A stretch of DNA of 64,000 bases from CBDCGV01 sp965216955. Lineage in GTDB: Bacteria > Bacteroidota > Bacteroidia > Chitinophagales > JADIYW01. The notes under the pieces are model-generated. The model saw only the letters and a list, made by a program, of their open reading frames with translations. It was not told the origin of the DNA and did no database searches. Made by a program: the position numbers and the translations under genes. Numbering within the stretch: position 1 is the first letter of the stretch; every line of letters starts with the position of its first letter. Shown here one piece after another: positions 17,869 through 25,191 of this stretch. The stretch spans positions 124,001 through 188,000 of the forward strand of contig CBDCGV010000008.1 of assembly GCA_965216955.1 (NCBI GenBank), in the 5' to 3' direction.

Positions 17869-18495
17869 TTATTTCCCGAATCGATAGCTTATTGAAAAGC
17901 CAGCAAGTAGGATAGGTCCATCTCCTGTTTCAGTAGTAGTAGATTCTGTAATTGGGCCAGAGATAACATTTCCCTCGGTTTTAACATTCCATTCCCAACC
18001 GAAAGCTAAGCTTGGAGCAATACTCAATTTATCGTTAGCCAACAAAAATTGATACCCTGCCTCTATGGTAGGTTGAAATACTACAATATCAGAAGTGCCT
18101 TTTGTAACTAGAATGTTTTCGTCAGTCCAGTCAATTGAATTAAACCAAATATCTCCTCTTATACCTACAAAAGCTCCCTTAAAGCCTACATTTCTCATAT
18201 AGCCTCTGTATCCTAATGAGAAACCATAGCCATTTCCTCTTTCATCATCATGTTCTCCCAGATCTCTATGTCTAATAAGTTGGTAACCCAATCTTAGATT
18301 GATTCCATGCGCATCATTAATAATTGTTTCAAAACGTACGCCAGGGATAATTCCAGTGAAATAACCTTGGAATTCAAATCCTGTTTCAAAAACAATCGAT
18401 TTTTTATTTTCAACATATTCAACCTCTTGTTCTTGAGCATTCGAACTATAGAACATGGTTAATACTAAAGAGATTACTAAAAAGACTTTTTTCAT
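17869..18495 (-). CDS. outer-membrane beta-barrel protein
   Basis: 208 aa with a signal peptide (MKKVFLVISLVLTMFYSSNAQ) and alternating amphipathic strands ending in an aromatic C-terminal strand (GFSISYRFGK), the usual outer-membrane barrel end. No enzyme motif. Before phage integration it was the next gene downstream of the tRNA-Gln terminator on the same strand. Confidence 0.8.
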   Translation of the reverse strand: MKKVFLVISLVLTMFYSSNAQEQEVEYVENKKSIVFETGFEFQGYFTGIIPGVRFETIINDAHGINLRLGYQLIRHRDLGEHDDERGNGYGFSLGYRGYMRNVGFKGAFVGIRGDIWFNSIDWTDENILVTKGTSDIVVFQPTIEAGYQFLLANDKLSIAPSLAFGWEWNVKTEGNVISGPITESTTTETGDGPILLAGFSISYRFGK

Positions 18496-18519
18496 TTATT
18501 GTAGCTTATTATTTAAAAT

Positions 18520-18541
18520 AAAAAGGGACTTGAAAGTCCCT
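18520..18541 (-). terminator. orphaned intrinsic terminator of tRNA-Gln
   Basis: On the minus strand: stem AGGGACT, loop TTCA, stem AGTCCCT, then TTTTTA. In the chromosome without the prophage it would lie about 40 bp past the tRNA-Gln 3' end. It is now separated from the tRNA by the 40-kb insertion and faces only the phage left end. Confidence 0.8.
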
Positions 18542-18580
18542 CATAAATTATCTCTGCACTGCTATTTCCCAGACTTAAAT

Positions 18581-18594
18581 GTTGACCCACTAGG
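18581..18594. repeat. attL core
   Basis: GTTGACCCACTAGG, identical to the 3' end of tRNA-Gln at 58581-58594. Identity stops on both sides (left flank AAAT against GAGC; right flank TCAT against GCTC), so these 14 bp are the full shared core. Confidence 0.9.
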
Positions 18595-18607
18595 TCATTA
18601 AACATCA

Positions 18608-18618
18608 TTGATATTCAA
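18608..18618. other. candidate integrase-binding site, left side
   Basis: TTGATATTCAA, 13 bp inside attL. It is nearly identical to two TTGATTTYCAA copies beside attR. Each is itself an inverted repeat (TTGA..TCAA). The arrangement around the core suits arm-type integrase sites; inference. Confidence 0.45.
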
Positions 18619-18799
18619 CATTTTAGGGGAAAAGTTCAAAAATTTTACTTTTTTTTAATTTTTTTTGAACCAATTTTCGACCATTTTTTGGTCAATTTTC
18701 AAGGTGCTTTTCCCTTATTTTACAGAACTAATCGTGCATAAATATAGAGATATTATGTCTATTTTCATCATATAAAATAAAGGTGTCGATCTTTAGCTG

Positions 18800-18903
18800 T
18801 CATTCAGAATCACCAAATTAAGAAACTCAGGCTTTAGATGATGACGCTCTCGCTACGGCGTGGGGCTAAATCATTGAGTGTGAGCATGGTGATGCTTGAA
18901 TGA
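18800..18903. repeat. 104-bp imperfect foldback element
   Basis: Ends TCATTCA-g-AATCACCA (18800-18815) pair with TGGTGAT-gc-TTGAATGA (18887-18903). Inside, ACTCA/TGAGT (18825/18875), ATGAT/ATCAT (18838/18870) and ACGC/GCGT (18844/18858) continue the nested stems. It is more GC-rich than its surroundings and has no ORF. It could be a miniature inverted-repeat element or a structured RNA. Confidence 0.55.
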
Positions 18904-19019
18904 CGTGATAGTTGCTCCGCGCTTTTGTTTTAATGTATAGACATTATTTGTTAATAAAATTTAAGTATGAAAACAAACGATCCTTAAATCTTATTTTGTT
19001 ACCTTAAAACATAAATCTC

Positions 19020-19466
19020 ATGTTATTAGAAACGAACCTTGTTAAAAGTCTTGAAGTTACCATTAGAAAGAATCCAGTTCGATCTATTGAAATTAAAACA
19101 CCTCAAATTCTTAAAAACTTTCTCCTTATGAACTGGAATGATGATATAGGTGAAGTAGAGCGATGTTATATTCTTTGTCTTGATGCTAGAAGGAGAGTTG
19201 TTTTTTTTGATGAAAAGTTCAAAGGCAATGCTAAAAGTGTTAAAGTCGAAATTCAAAAATTAATACTACATGCTTATGCTTCTGAAACTCCTTATTTTAT
19301 TGTAGCGCACAATCATCCAGATGGCAACTTTTATCCTTCACCTGGAGATGATCAATTCACTAAAGAGCTTAAGGATAAAGCCAACTACTTTGGTTTAAAT
19401 CTTATCGACCATGTAATTGTAAGTGAGGAAGGATTTTATTCTTATCAAGAAGAAGGTAAACTATAG
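19020..19466 (+). CDS. RadC-like JAB-domain protein
   Basis: 148 aa with the JAMM metalloprotease-type motif: H97-N-H99-P, then S107-PG-D110 (VAHNHPDGNFYPSPGDD), with a candidate Glu near residue 45-47 (GEVERCY). It matches the C-terminal MPN/JAB part of RadC and lacks the helix-hairpin-helix N-terminus. Such short RadC-like proteins are common on phages and islands; their role is unsettled (anti-restriction or recombination have been proposed). It lies alone between attL and the repressor, outside the early operon, and is flanked by two att-like sequences, so it may have come in a separate event. Confidence 0.8.
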   Translation: MLLETNLVKSLEVTIRKNPVRSIEIKTPQILKNFLLMNWNDDIGEVERCYILCLDARRRVVFFDEKFKGNAKSVKVEIQKLILHAYASETPYFIVAHNHPDGNFYPSPGDDQFTKELKDKANYFGLNLIDHVIVSEEGFYSYQEEGKL

Positions 19467-19506
19467 TTTACTTTTCAAGTCTTTCAAATATCTATTTATA
19501 ATACTG

Positions 19507-19518
19507 CCCACTAGGTCA
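19507..19518. repeat. second att-like sequence at the repressor stop codon
   Basis: CCCACTAGGTCA is identical to attL core plus its phage-side flank (18586-18597). The last three bases are the repressor's stop codon (TGA on the minus strand). Upstream it reads TG-CCCACTAGG, one base short of the tRNA version TGACCCACTAGG. Confidence 0.55.
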
Positions 19519-19848
19519 AGGTCGTCTTTGTCTAACCCCTGACGGTAATTCTAGCCTACCGTGTTTGGTTCCTATAGGTATAGTTAGAGAATGAGTCTCA
19601 TAAAATGGTTTTTTCGGTGAATTTAGTTCGTGGATGTTGGGGTTTGAGTTGATTGCATTCTCCATGTAATTAACAAAAGAAGGATGTTTTTTTTGTATAT
19701 TTTGTAAAGTTTTTGAATGAGGTTTCATTTTTGGATTTGCTATCCATCTACTTACAACTGACTCGTCCTTATCAATCGTAGCTGCAAATTCTTTTTGCGT
19801 TAGGTTATTGTCAACCAAAAATTCCAGTAATATCTTGCCGAAAATCAA
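19516..19848 (-). CDS. XRE-type HTH repressor candidate
   Basis: 110 aa with a helix-turn-helix in the N-terminal half (LTQKEFAATIDKDESVVSRWI, about residues 16-36), as in lambda Cro/CI-like regulators. The C-terminal part has no peptidase domain. It is transcribed away from the early genes, in the usual lysogeny-switch position. The start is TTG at 19848; no in-frame ATG precedes it before a stop. The last residues (RLELPSGVRQRRP) do not look like the rest of the protein, and the stop overlaps an att-like repeat, so the 3' end may have been replaced by recombination. Confidence 0.75.
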   Translation of the reverse strand: MIFGKILLEFLVDNNLTQKEFAATIDKDESVVSRWIANPKMKPHSKTLQNIQKKHPSFVNYMENAINSNPNIHELNSPKKPFYETHSLTIPIGTKHGRLELPSGVRQRRP

Positions 19849-19940
19849 ATTATTAACATTTTAAATGACATAATGTGCATAATTAAATTATCAAAAACTA
19901 CATAAATATTTTGATAACTTGACAAACATGACATATATTA
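19849..19940. promoter_or_regulatory. divergent switch region with operator candidates
   Basis: Between the minus-strand repressor and the plus-strand early genes. It contains a 9-bp inverted repeat TTATCAAAA (19888-19896) / TTTTGATAA (19909-19917) and two direct copies of ATGACATA (19865 and 19928). A DnaA-box match, TTATGCACA on the minus strand, lies at 19874-19882. Confidence 0.6.
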
Positions 19941-20258
19941 GTGCTGTCAAACAACAATAATGTATCAAAAATAACTAAATATAGCGAAATGCCTAAAGGA
20001 TCAATTTTATTAAAGGACAGCCCACTAAATGCAACACAGGAGATGTTGGAGCATATTGCACCAGTAGTTAGACCTTTTATTGCAGAGATATGTAAAAACT
20101 TAAAACCCAAAGTGTCTAGGGTATACGGATTAAGAATGCTTAGAAATTACGAGGAAACAACAGTAAGGTTCTGGCTTGCTATACTTAAAAAATACAATGA
20201 AGTAAAGGATATGAATGACGAATTAATGGAAGAAGTAGAATTGTCAAAAACAGCATAA
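19941..20258 (+). CDS. early phage protein, function unknown
   Basis: 105 aa, first gene rightward from the switch region. The GTG at 19941 is the only early start in frame; MPKGSILLKDSP at 19989 is a later alternative. Predicted helical, with a central basic segment (KNLKPKVSRVYGLRMLRNYEE) that could bind DNA. It sits where phages place Cro or an early activator, but no classical HTH is recognised. Confidence 0.6.
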   Translation: MLSNNNNVSKITKYSEMPKGSILLKDSPLNATQEMLEHIAPVVRPFIAEICKNLKPKVSRVYGLRMLRNYEETTVRFWLAILKKYNEVKDMNDELMEEVELSKTA

Positions 20259-20269
20259 AATATTTAACC

Positions 20270-20707
20270 ATGAGCTTAATACATCCAAACTTACAACACA
20301 TTCTAATCAAGGCTCTTTTAGAGAAGAAGGAGAACGAATACAGTTTCACGGACTTCAATTATGATGATGGGCCTTTTGAAATAGAAATTTCAGGGGAGAT
20401 AAATAACGAAGATTTCTACATACAAGTTCAAGGGGATGTGCACTTCAAAAAAACACATAATGGGTCAACACCTTCTGGTGGTAATGATCCAGATAGTTAT
20501 GAAGCTGCTATCGAAATTAAAATAGCCAATTTATTGCATGAAGGAGAAGTAGAAGAAATACCAGATGGTCAGACGATGGATTTAATTTATGAGTATATCA
20601 AAGATGAATTCAACACAGATAGCACAGTATTTCTAAATCCCGAAATACGAGTAGGAGCGGCACAGGCTAAAGGACTAAAAAAAGTATTTGAAACTATAAA
20701 TAGTTAA
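20270..20707 (+). CDS. early phage protein, function unknown
   Basis: 145 aa, starts 11 bp after the preceding stop. A beta-rich acidic N-terminal half (FEIEISGEINNEDFYIQVQG) is followed by a glycine-containing loop and a C-terminal helix. No family recognised. Soluble and probably cytoplasmic. Confidence 0.6.
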   Translation: MSLIHPNLQHILIKALLEKKENEYSFTDFNYDDGPFEIEISGEINNEDFYIQVQGDVHFKKTHNGSTPSGGNDPDSYEAAIEIKIANLLHEGEVEEIPDGQTMDLIYEYIKDEFNTDSTVFLNPEIRVGAAQAKGLKKVFETINS

Positions 20708-20716
20708 GCTCATGGT

Positions 20717-20753
20717 GTGTGGGCGCATTAAGCCTCTTGGTTTGCGTCCGCAC
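20717..20753 (+). other. stem-loop after the second early gene
   Basis: GTGTGGGCGCA (20717-20727) pairs with TGCGTCCGCAC (20743-20753) over 11 positions, two of them G-U, around a 15-nt loop. It is GC-rich in an AT-rich region and has no T-run after it. Possibly a processing or mRNA-stability element. Confidence 0.5.
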
Positions 20754-20772
20754 CCATTAATAACAAACAACT

Positions 20773-20949
20773 ATGAATTGTATAAAACGAAGGGTTAAAA
20801 AATGGCACTTGAACTTTTTAAGAAATAATTACCCAATAGAAATGATTGATAAAATAACACATTACAAAACAATTTATATCAAGAAGGGGAAGATAAGGGA
20901 ATATAGGACATACGATCAATCAGGAAAAAGAGTAGAAGTTAAACTTTAA
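20773..20949 (+). CDS. small basic phage protein
   Basis: 58 aa, MNCIKRRVKKWHLNFLRN at the N-terminus, very rich in Lys/Arg. ATG start with a clear TAA at 20947-20949. It lies in the early operon between two RNA hairpin regions. No family recognised. Confidence 0.55.
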   Translation: MNCIKRRVKKWHLNFLRNNYPIEMIDKITHYKTIYIKKGKIREYRTYDQSGKRVEVKL

Positions 20950-20956
20950 AAACAAA

Positions 20957-21101
20957 TAGCATGACCGGGTACATAACTAAGTCAATCAAAATGTTTCATC
21001 TCAATATGTTTCGGTCATGCTAGAAATAATGTGCGATAGTTTATAGGTAAGTCTCTCTTATCGCACGGTTATCCCGGTGGGTGCGAAAGCACCCACATTT
21101 T
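20957..21101 (+). ncRNA. candidate structured RNA or leader of the repeat gene
   Basis: Three stem-loops in a row. TAGCATGACCG (20957-20967) pairs with CGGTCATGCTA (21012-21022), with an inner ACATA/TATGT pair. GTGCGATA (21031-21038) pairs with TATCGCAC (21059-21066). GTGGGTGC-GAAA-GCACCCAC lies at 21077-21096, followed by ATTTT. No coding frame fits. It ends 8 bp before the start of the repeat gene, so it may be a stand-alone RNA or a 5' leader controlling that gene. Confidence 0.5.
21077..21101 (+). terminator. hairpin with GAAA tetraloop and short T-run
   Basis: Perfect 8-bp stem GTGGGTGC/GCACCCAC with a GAAA loop and then ATTTT. Strong stem, weak T-run: a terminator or attenuator just before the repeat gene. 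Confidence 0.55.
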
Positions 21102-21109
21102 AAAAGAAA

Positions 21110-22285
21110 ATGAATATGAAAAAAATGAATCAATTTATCGAAATTTTAAAAGAAAAAGAGATTAAGTTCTCTATCGAAAAAGGTGTAATTAACATTGAGA
21201 ACACCAACGGTTCTGTGGACTTGCGCAGCCTTACGACACTACCTGAGAACGTACAGTTCAACAATCAGGGTTATGTGGACTTGGAAAGCCTTACGACACT
21301 ACCTGAGAACGTACAGTTCAACAATCAGGGTTATGTGGACTTGCGCAGCCTTACGACACTACCTGAGAACGTACAGTTCAACAATCAGGGTTCTGTGGAC
21401 TTGCGCAGCCTTACGACACTACCTGAGAACGTACAGTTCAACAATCAGGGTTATGTGGACTTGCGCAGCCTTACGACACTACCTGAGAACGTACAGTTCA
21501 ACAATCAGGGTTCTGTGTACTTGCGCAGCCTTACGACACTACCTGAGAACGTACAGTTCAACAATCAGGGTTATGTGTACTTGCGCAGCCTTACGACACT
21601 ACCTGAGAACGTACAGTTCAACAATCAGGGTTATGTGTACTTGCGCAGCCTTACGACACTACCTGAGAACGTACAGTTCAACAATCAGGGTTCTGTGTAC
21701 TTGGAAAGCCTTACGACACTACCTGAGAACGTACAGTTCAACAATCAGGGTTCTGTGGACTTGCGCAGCCTTACGACACTACCTGAGAACGTACAGTTCA
21801 ACAATCAGGGTTATGTGGACTTGGAAAGCCTTACGACACTACCTGAGAACGTACAGTTCAACAATCAGGGTTATGTGGACTTGCGCAGCCTTACGACACT
21901 ACCTGAGAACGTACAGTTCAACAATCAGGGTTATGTGGACTTGGAAAGCCTTACGACACTACCTGAGAACGTACAGTTCAACAATCAGGGTTTTGTGTAC
22001 TTGCGCAGCCTTACGACACTACCTGAGAACGTACAGTTCAACAATCAGGGTTATGTGTACTTGCGCAGCCTTACGAATCATGATGAGGTTGATTGCGGAT
22101 ACAGTAAAAGAAAGATATATGTCTACAAAACTAATCAAGGGTTAAAAATATCTCTAGGCTGTTTTTATGGTACAGAAAAAGAAAGTATTGAAGCTATTAA
22201 AGAAAAGTATAGTGGAAGTGATGCCGAGGATTACATATTAAAAATAAAGTCTGCTTTCAAAAAGGGTAGAAAAAGATTCAAATAG
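21110..22285 (+). CDS. LRR-like solenoid protein of near-identical 20-residue repeats
   Basis: 391 aa: a short N-terminal cap (residues 1-33), about 14.5 repeats of 20 residues with the pattern G-x-V-x-L-x-SLTTLPENVQFNNQ, and a C-terminal domain of about 70 residues (KIYVYKTNQGLKISLGCFYG). The LxxLP spacing resembles 20-residue leucine-rich repeats. Variation is limited to three alternate positions, x = Y/S/F, D/Y, R/E, on what should be one face of a beta-strand, with V and L inward. That is the ligand-binding face of such solenoids. No signal peptide, so it is probably cytoplasmic. The target is unknown. The gene is followed without a gap by a small membrane protein. Confidence 0.8.
   Translation: MNMKKMNQFIEILKEKEIKFSIEKGVINIENTNGSVDLRSLTTLPENVQFNNQGYVDLESLTTLPENVQFNNQGYVDLRSLTTLPENVQFNNQGSVDLRSLTTLPENVQFNNQGYVDLRSLTTLPENVQFNNQGSVYLRSLTTLPENVQFNNQGYVYLRSLTTLPENVQFNNQGYVYLRSLTTLPENVQFNNQGSVYLESLTTLPENVQFNNQGSVDLRSLTTLPENVQFNNQGYVDLESLTTLPENVQFNNQGYVDLRSLTTLPENVQFNNQGYVDLESLTTLPENVQFNNQGFVYLRSLTTLPENVQFNNQGYVYLRSLTNHDEVDCGYSKRKIYVYKTNQGLKISLGCFYGTEKESIEAIKEKYSGSDAEDYILKIKSAFKKGRKRFK
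21209..22076 (+). repeat. 60-bp tandem repeat array, about 14.5 units
   Basis: Every unit is identical except at three codons: TAT/TCT/TTT, GAC/TAC and CGC/GAA. The order of the 15 variable sites is SDR, YDE, YDR, SDR, YDR, SYR, YYR, YYR, SYE, SDR, YDE, YDR, YDE, FYR, YYR. Not one silent difference is seen in the constant part. The block SDR-YDE-YDR occurs twice (units 1-3 and 10-12). Confidence 0.95.
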
Positions 22286-22480
22286 ATGAAATTAAGATAT
22301 ATAGTAATAGCGGGCATGTTGTTAATATTTAGTGCAATTGTTTTGTTCGATGTACTAACCATGCTTTTAGGCCGTGATGTGGTTATGGTATTGATAGGGT
22401 TAGCGGTGGTTTTTTTAATGATGGCAGTAATGATACTATCATTTGCTAAAAGAGCAGAAAATAAGGGAAAAAGACTATAA
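22286..22480 (+). CDS. small membrane protein
   Basis: 64 aa with two hydrophobic segments (about 5-27 and 33-53, VMVLIGLAVVFLMMAVMIL) and a basic C-terminal tail. Its ATG follows the repeat gene's TAG with no gap, so the two are probably co-translated; it may anchor or partner the repeat protein. No family recognised. Confidence 0.6.
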   Translation: MKLRYIVIAGMLLIFSAIVLFDVLTMLLGRDVVMVLIGLAVVFLMMAVMILSFAKRAENKGKRL

Positions 22481-22518
22481 GTCCATCAGACATAAGAATA
22501 AAAACAAAGGACCTAATT

Positions 22519-22695
22519 ATGGATACTATGGAAGGTTTAATAAAAGATAACTGGCAAGTGACAATATACTATGTAGGGCCAATGAATGCAGAGGTTGAAG
22601 TAGAGAGGTTCAGGCTATATCCTTTCGCTTGGTTGTATGCAATGTTGATGAGCTTTTTTGTAACGAAAGATCAAATAGTAATTGAAAAGATTTAA
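22519..22695 (+). CDS. small phage protein, function unknown
   Basis: 58 aa (begins MDTMEGLIKDNWQVTIYYVG), ATG to TAA, with one moderately hydrophobic helix (YPFAWLYAMLMSFFV). It fits the 39-bp to 3-bp spacing of this operon. No family recognised. Confidence 0.5.
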   Translation: MDTMEGLIKDNWQVTIYYVGPMNAEVEVERFRLYPFAWLYAMLMSFFVTKDQIVIEKI

Positions 22696-22698
22696 GGG

Positions 22699-23082
22699 GT
22701 GGCAGCAGAAAAAATATACACAAATAAAGACATAAAAATTAGTCCTTATGTAGCGCCTGGACTAAAGGGCATCGATTTACACCGAATGGTTCTAAACTCT
22801 AGGACATACAAAGGGCAAATTTATAGAAAAGTGGTAGCAGTTTTTGGTATTGAGTATGAGGATCTTTTCAGTAAGAAAAAAAGAAAGCCTATTGCAGAAG
22901 CAAGGTTTATGTGCTTTTACATTTTAAGAATTTATTTCGGGTGGTTATATAAAAAGATAGGAAAGGAATTTGGAAAAGATCATACTACAATTATGCATGG
23001 TGTTAACAAATGCAAGGACTATATAAAGCACGACAAGATATTTAAAATAAAAGCAGCAGAGGTGTTGTCAATACTGAATTAA
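22699..23082 (+). CDS. DnaA domain IV-like DNA-binding protein
   Basis: 127 aa. The C-terminal half has the DnaA domain IV pattern: an alanine/arginine helix (IAEARFMCFYILRIYFGWLYKKIGKEFG) followed by KDHTTIMHGVNKCKDYI, very close to the DnaA signature DHTTVMHA. The AAA+ domain is absent. The GTG start at 22699 is preceded by AAGGGG. It may bind DnaA boxes in the host or phage origin; that is inference. It lies just upstream of recT. Confidence 0.8.
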   Translation: MAAEKIYTNKDIKISPYVAPGLKGIDLHRMVLNSRTYKGQIYRKVVAVFGIEYEDLFSKKKRKPIAEARFMCFYILRIYFGWLYKKIGKEFGKDHTTIMHGVNKCKDYIKHDKIFKIKAAEVLSILN

Positions 23083-23111
23083 AAATCAAACAATAACTAA
23101 ATATTTTAATT

Positions 23112-23951
23112 ATGAGCGTACAAGCTAAAAATCAGGTAAAAGTAGGCAACCACTTGGAGAGGTTATCTCCCCTTCAATTAGTGAAGGATGAAAAGATTGC
23201 TAAAAAGTTTATGCAATTATATGGTGCTATACATGGTAAAAAAGCGGATGCTTTTTATCAGGCAGAACAATTTAATTTTATTAAAGTTCTACAGGAAAAT
23301 GTTGCATTACAAAAATGTGATAAACTAAGCTTATATGGAGCTTTCCTTGATGTCGCTGTTAATGGATTGTCCTTTGATCCAACTAAGAAATTGGTTTATC
23401 TGGTGCCATATGGTAATAAAGCGAAACTACAAATATCTCCATATGGTGAACTTCTTATTCGTCAACAAACAGGACAAATAAAACATGCTGATAATCCGGT
23501 ACTGGTATATGAGAATGATGACTTTGAGGTTACAACAGATGGGAATGGTACAACTGTAACTCATAAGAAGAACTTTAAAGAAACAGGCGGTGAAATAATT
23601 GCTTGCTTCCTTCGAATTGTAAGGAATGATGATACAGTAGATTTTAAGGTTCTAACTGCTGAAGAATTGGAACAAATTAGAAGTTTTTCTAAATCACCAA
23701 ACAGTGCAGCATGGACAAAGGGTTACGCTGGTATGTTTATGGCAAAAACTATAAAACACGCTTTTAAAACTTATGCAAAAGTACGAATCGGTCAATTCTC
23801 TCAGTTAGAAACGGATGTTGAAGAAGCCGAAGAAATAAGCTACGATTTAGAGGAGGGTGCAGATGCTGGTTTTGTAGATGAACATGCAGAGATGGAGGCA
23901 AATGAAGTAGAAGTAGAAGAAGTAGTAGAAGAACCTGCAGAAACATTTTAA
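23112..23951 (+). CDS. recT: RecT-family single-strand annealing recombinase
   Basis: 279 aa with the RecT core: LYGAFLDVAVNGLSFDPTKKLVYLVPYGNKAKLQISPYGELLI, then a middle segment DDFEVTTDGNGTTVTH and AWTKGYAGMFMAKTIKHAFKTYAK. The last 40 residues are highly acidic (Glu/Val-rich), which is common at the C-terminus of single-strand DNA-binding proteins. It anneals complementary strands made by the partner exonuclease, encoded at 25379-26017. Confidence 0.92.
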   Translation: MSVQAKNQVKVGNHLERLSPLQLVKDEKIAKKFMQLYGAIHGKKADAFYQAEQFNFIKVLQENVALQKCDKLSLYGAFLDVAVNGLSFDPTKKLVYLVPYGNKAKLQISPYGELLIRQQTGQIKHADNPVLVYENDDFEVTTDGNGTTVTHKKNFKETGGEIIACFLRIVRNDDTVDFKVLTAEELEQIRSFSKSPNSAAWTKGYAGMFMAKTIKHAFKTYAKVRIGQFSQLETDVEEAEEISYDLEEGADAGFVDEHAEMEANEVEVEEVVEEPAETF

Positions 23952-23979
23952 TCAATTATCCACCATTAAAATAAATATC

Positions 23980-25191
23980 ATGACTGATCAAAAAAATCAA
24001 TTATTGTTATCTGATAACATTGCAAAAATTTCTGAAAAGACAAAAGGTGTTTTACTAAGTAACCAAACATCTGTAAAGAATGCTGTCGATTTTGGACAAT
24101 CATTATTAGATACTATTGAAGCCGAAGGAATGAATGACGAATTAGATAAGCAGTGCAATGATTATTTAGTTAAAGTAAAAAAGACACTTAGTAAGATTCA
24201 AACAGATAGGAAACCAATTACACAATTGTTTGATCAAATCAAAAAGAATTTTACTCTTATTGAATCGAAATTGGATCCAAAAAAATCAGAAAGTATCTAT
24301 TTCAAAGTACAAACTAAGCGGAATGAGTTTGCTAAAAAGAAAGCAGCTGAGGAAGAAGAAAGGAGAAAACAAGCAAACAGAAAATTGAATATTCAAAAGG
24401 AGCAAATTGAAATTAAGTCCTCTTTAAAACAAAAAATATTTGATGCTTTCAATGGTTTAGTAATGTCTTACAAACGATCAATGCTAAAATGTTTCGAAGA
24501 AATGTCTATTGAATCATTTGTGGATGATTGTTCTAAAATATCAGATTGGCCAACTGAATTTAATTATTCATTGATTAAGAATGCTCGATTAAAAGCAAAT
24601 CCTATTTATCTATCGGAAGACGAAGGAAATGAAATATTAGAGGCTGTTAAGTTAGAATTGCTTAAAGAACTTGATGCCAAGTTTCAAAATGCAATTGAAG
24701 ATTACAAACAGGATTTACTTGATAAAGCTCCTTCTAAGAAAAAGGAATTAGAGCAACTTTTAAAAGCTAACGAGGAAGAAAAAGCAGAGTTGGAAAAGAA
24801 AGCTAGAGAACGGAAAATTGAAGAGATGAAGCGAATGGCGGAGGAAGAAGAAAAGAAGAAACAAGAAGATACCAATAAAGTAGAAGCTGAGAAAAATGCT
24901 GCAACAACAAATGCTCTATTTGATAATGAGTTAGAAGTTTCTGATTTAGGAAAAGGAAATGCACGTCAAAGCTATAGAATTGAAATTCTTAATCCTGTTG
25001 GGTGGCAATTGATATTTCAATTTTGGTTTCAAAAAGAGGGAGCAAGTACTCCGCTTGATAAGTTTCCAGGGAAGAAATTAGAATCTCTAAAAACTTATTG
25101 TGAGCGTTATGCCCATAATCATGATGAGCTTATTGATAGCCAATACATAAGATATGTAGAAACTTTTAAAGCAATCAATAAAGCAAGTTAA
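23980..25191 (+). CDS. coiled-coil phage protein between RecT and exonuclease (DUF1351-like)
   Basis: 403 aa, largely helical. A lysine/glutamate-rich coiled coil spans about residues 90-150 and 235-310 (EEEKAELEKKARERKIEEM). A more globular C-terminal domain contains NPVGWQLIFQFWFQKEG. Position and layout match proteins of unknown function that sit between the annealing protein and exonuclease in many phages. Probably a recombination accessory factor; inference. Confidence 0.6.
   Translation: MTDQKNQLLLSDNIAKISEKTKGVLLSNQTSVKNAVDFGQSLLDTIEAEGMNDELDKQCNDYLVKVKKTLSKIQTDRKPITQLFDQIKKNFTLIESKLDPKKSESIYFKVQTKRNEFAKKKAAEEEERRKQANRKLNIQKEQIEIKSSLKQKIFDAFNGLVMSYKRSMLKCFEEMSIESFVDDCSKISDWPTEFNYSLIKNARLKANPIYLSEDEGNEILEAVKLELLKELDAKFQNAIEDYKQDLLDKAPSKKKELEQLLKANEEEKAELEKKARERKIEEMKRMAEEEEKKKQEDTNKVEAEKNAATTNALFDNELEVSDLGKGNARQSYRIEILNPVGWQLIFQFWFQKEGASTPLDKFPGKKLESLKTYCERYAHNHDELIDSQYIRYVETFKAINKAS

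Larger units (their letters stand above)
18496..19019. other. 524-bp gene-free stretch spanning the attL boundary
   Basis: Contains the orphan tRNA-Gln terminator (18520-18541), the attL core (18581-18594), one TTGATATTCAA candidate integrase site (18608-18618), a very A/T-rich segment (18640-18780) and a 104-bp imperfect foldback (18800-18903) with higher GC than its surroundings. No convincing ORF. Confidence 0.8.

Noticed and set aside
21209..22076. CRISPR array
   Set aside because: Repeats are directly tandem with no spacers and lie inside a coding frame; no cas genes nearby.
21195..22145. 316-aa ORF in another frame across the repeat array
   Set aside because: A 60-bp repeat without stops stays open in a second frame by default; the product is a monotonous CTCAALRHYLRTYSSTIRV repeat, while the main frame has proper caps at both ends.
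21110..22285. Diversity-generating retroelement target
   Set aside because: No reverse transcriptase or template repeat in the window, and the variable codons are not limited to adenine changes.
23764..23955. Minus-strand leucine-rich ORF
   Set aside because: Antisense image of the acidic RecT tail (GAA/GAG codons read as Leu/Phe codons).
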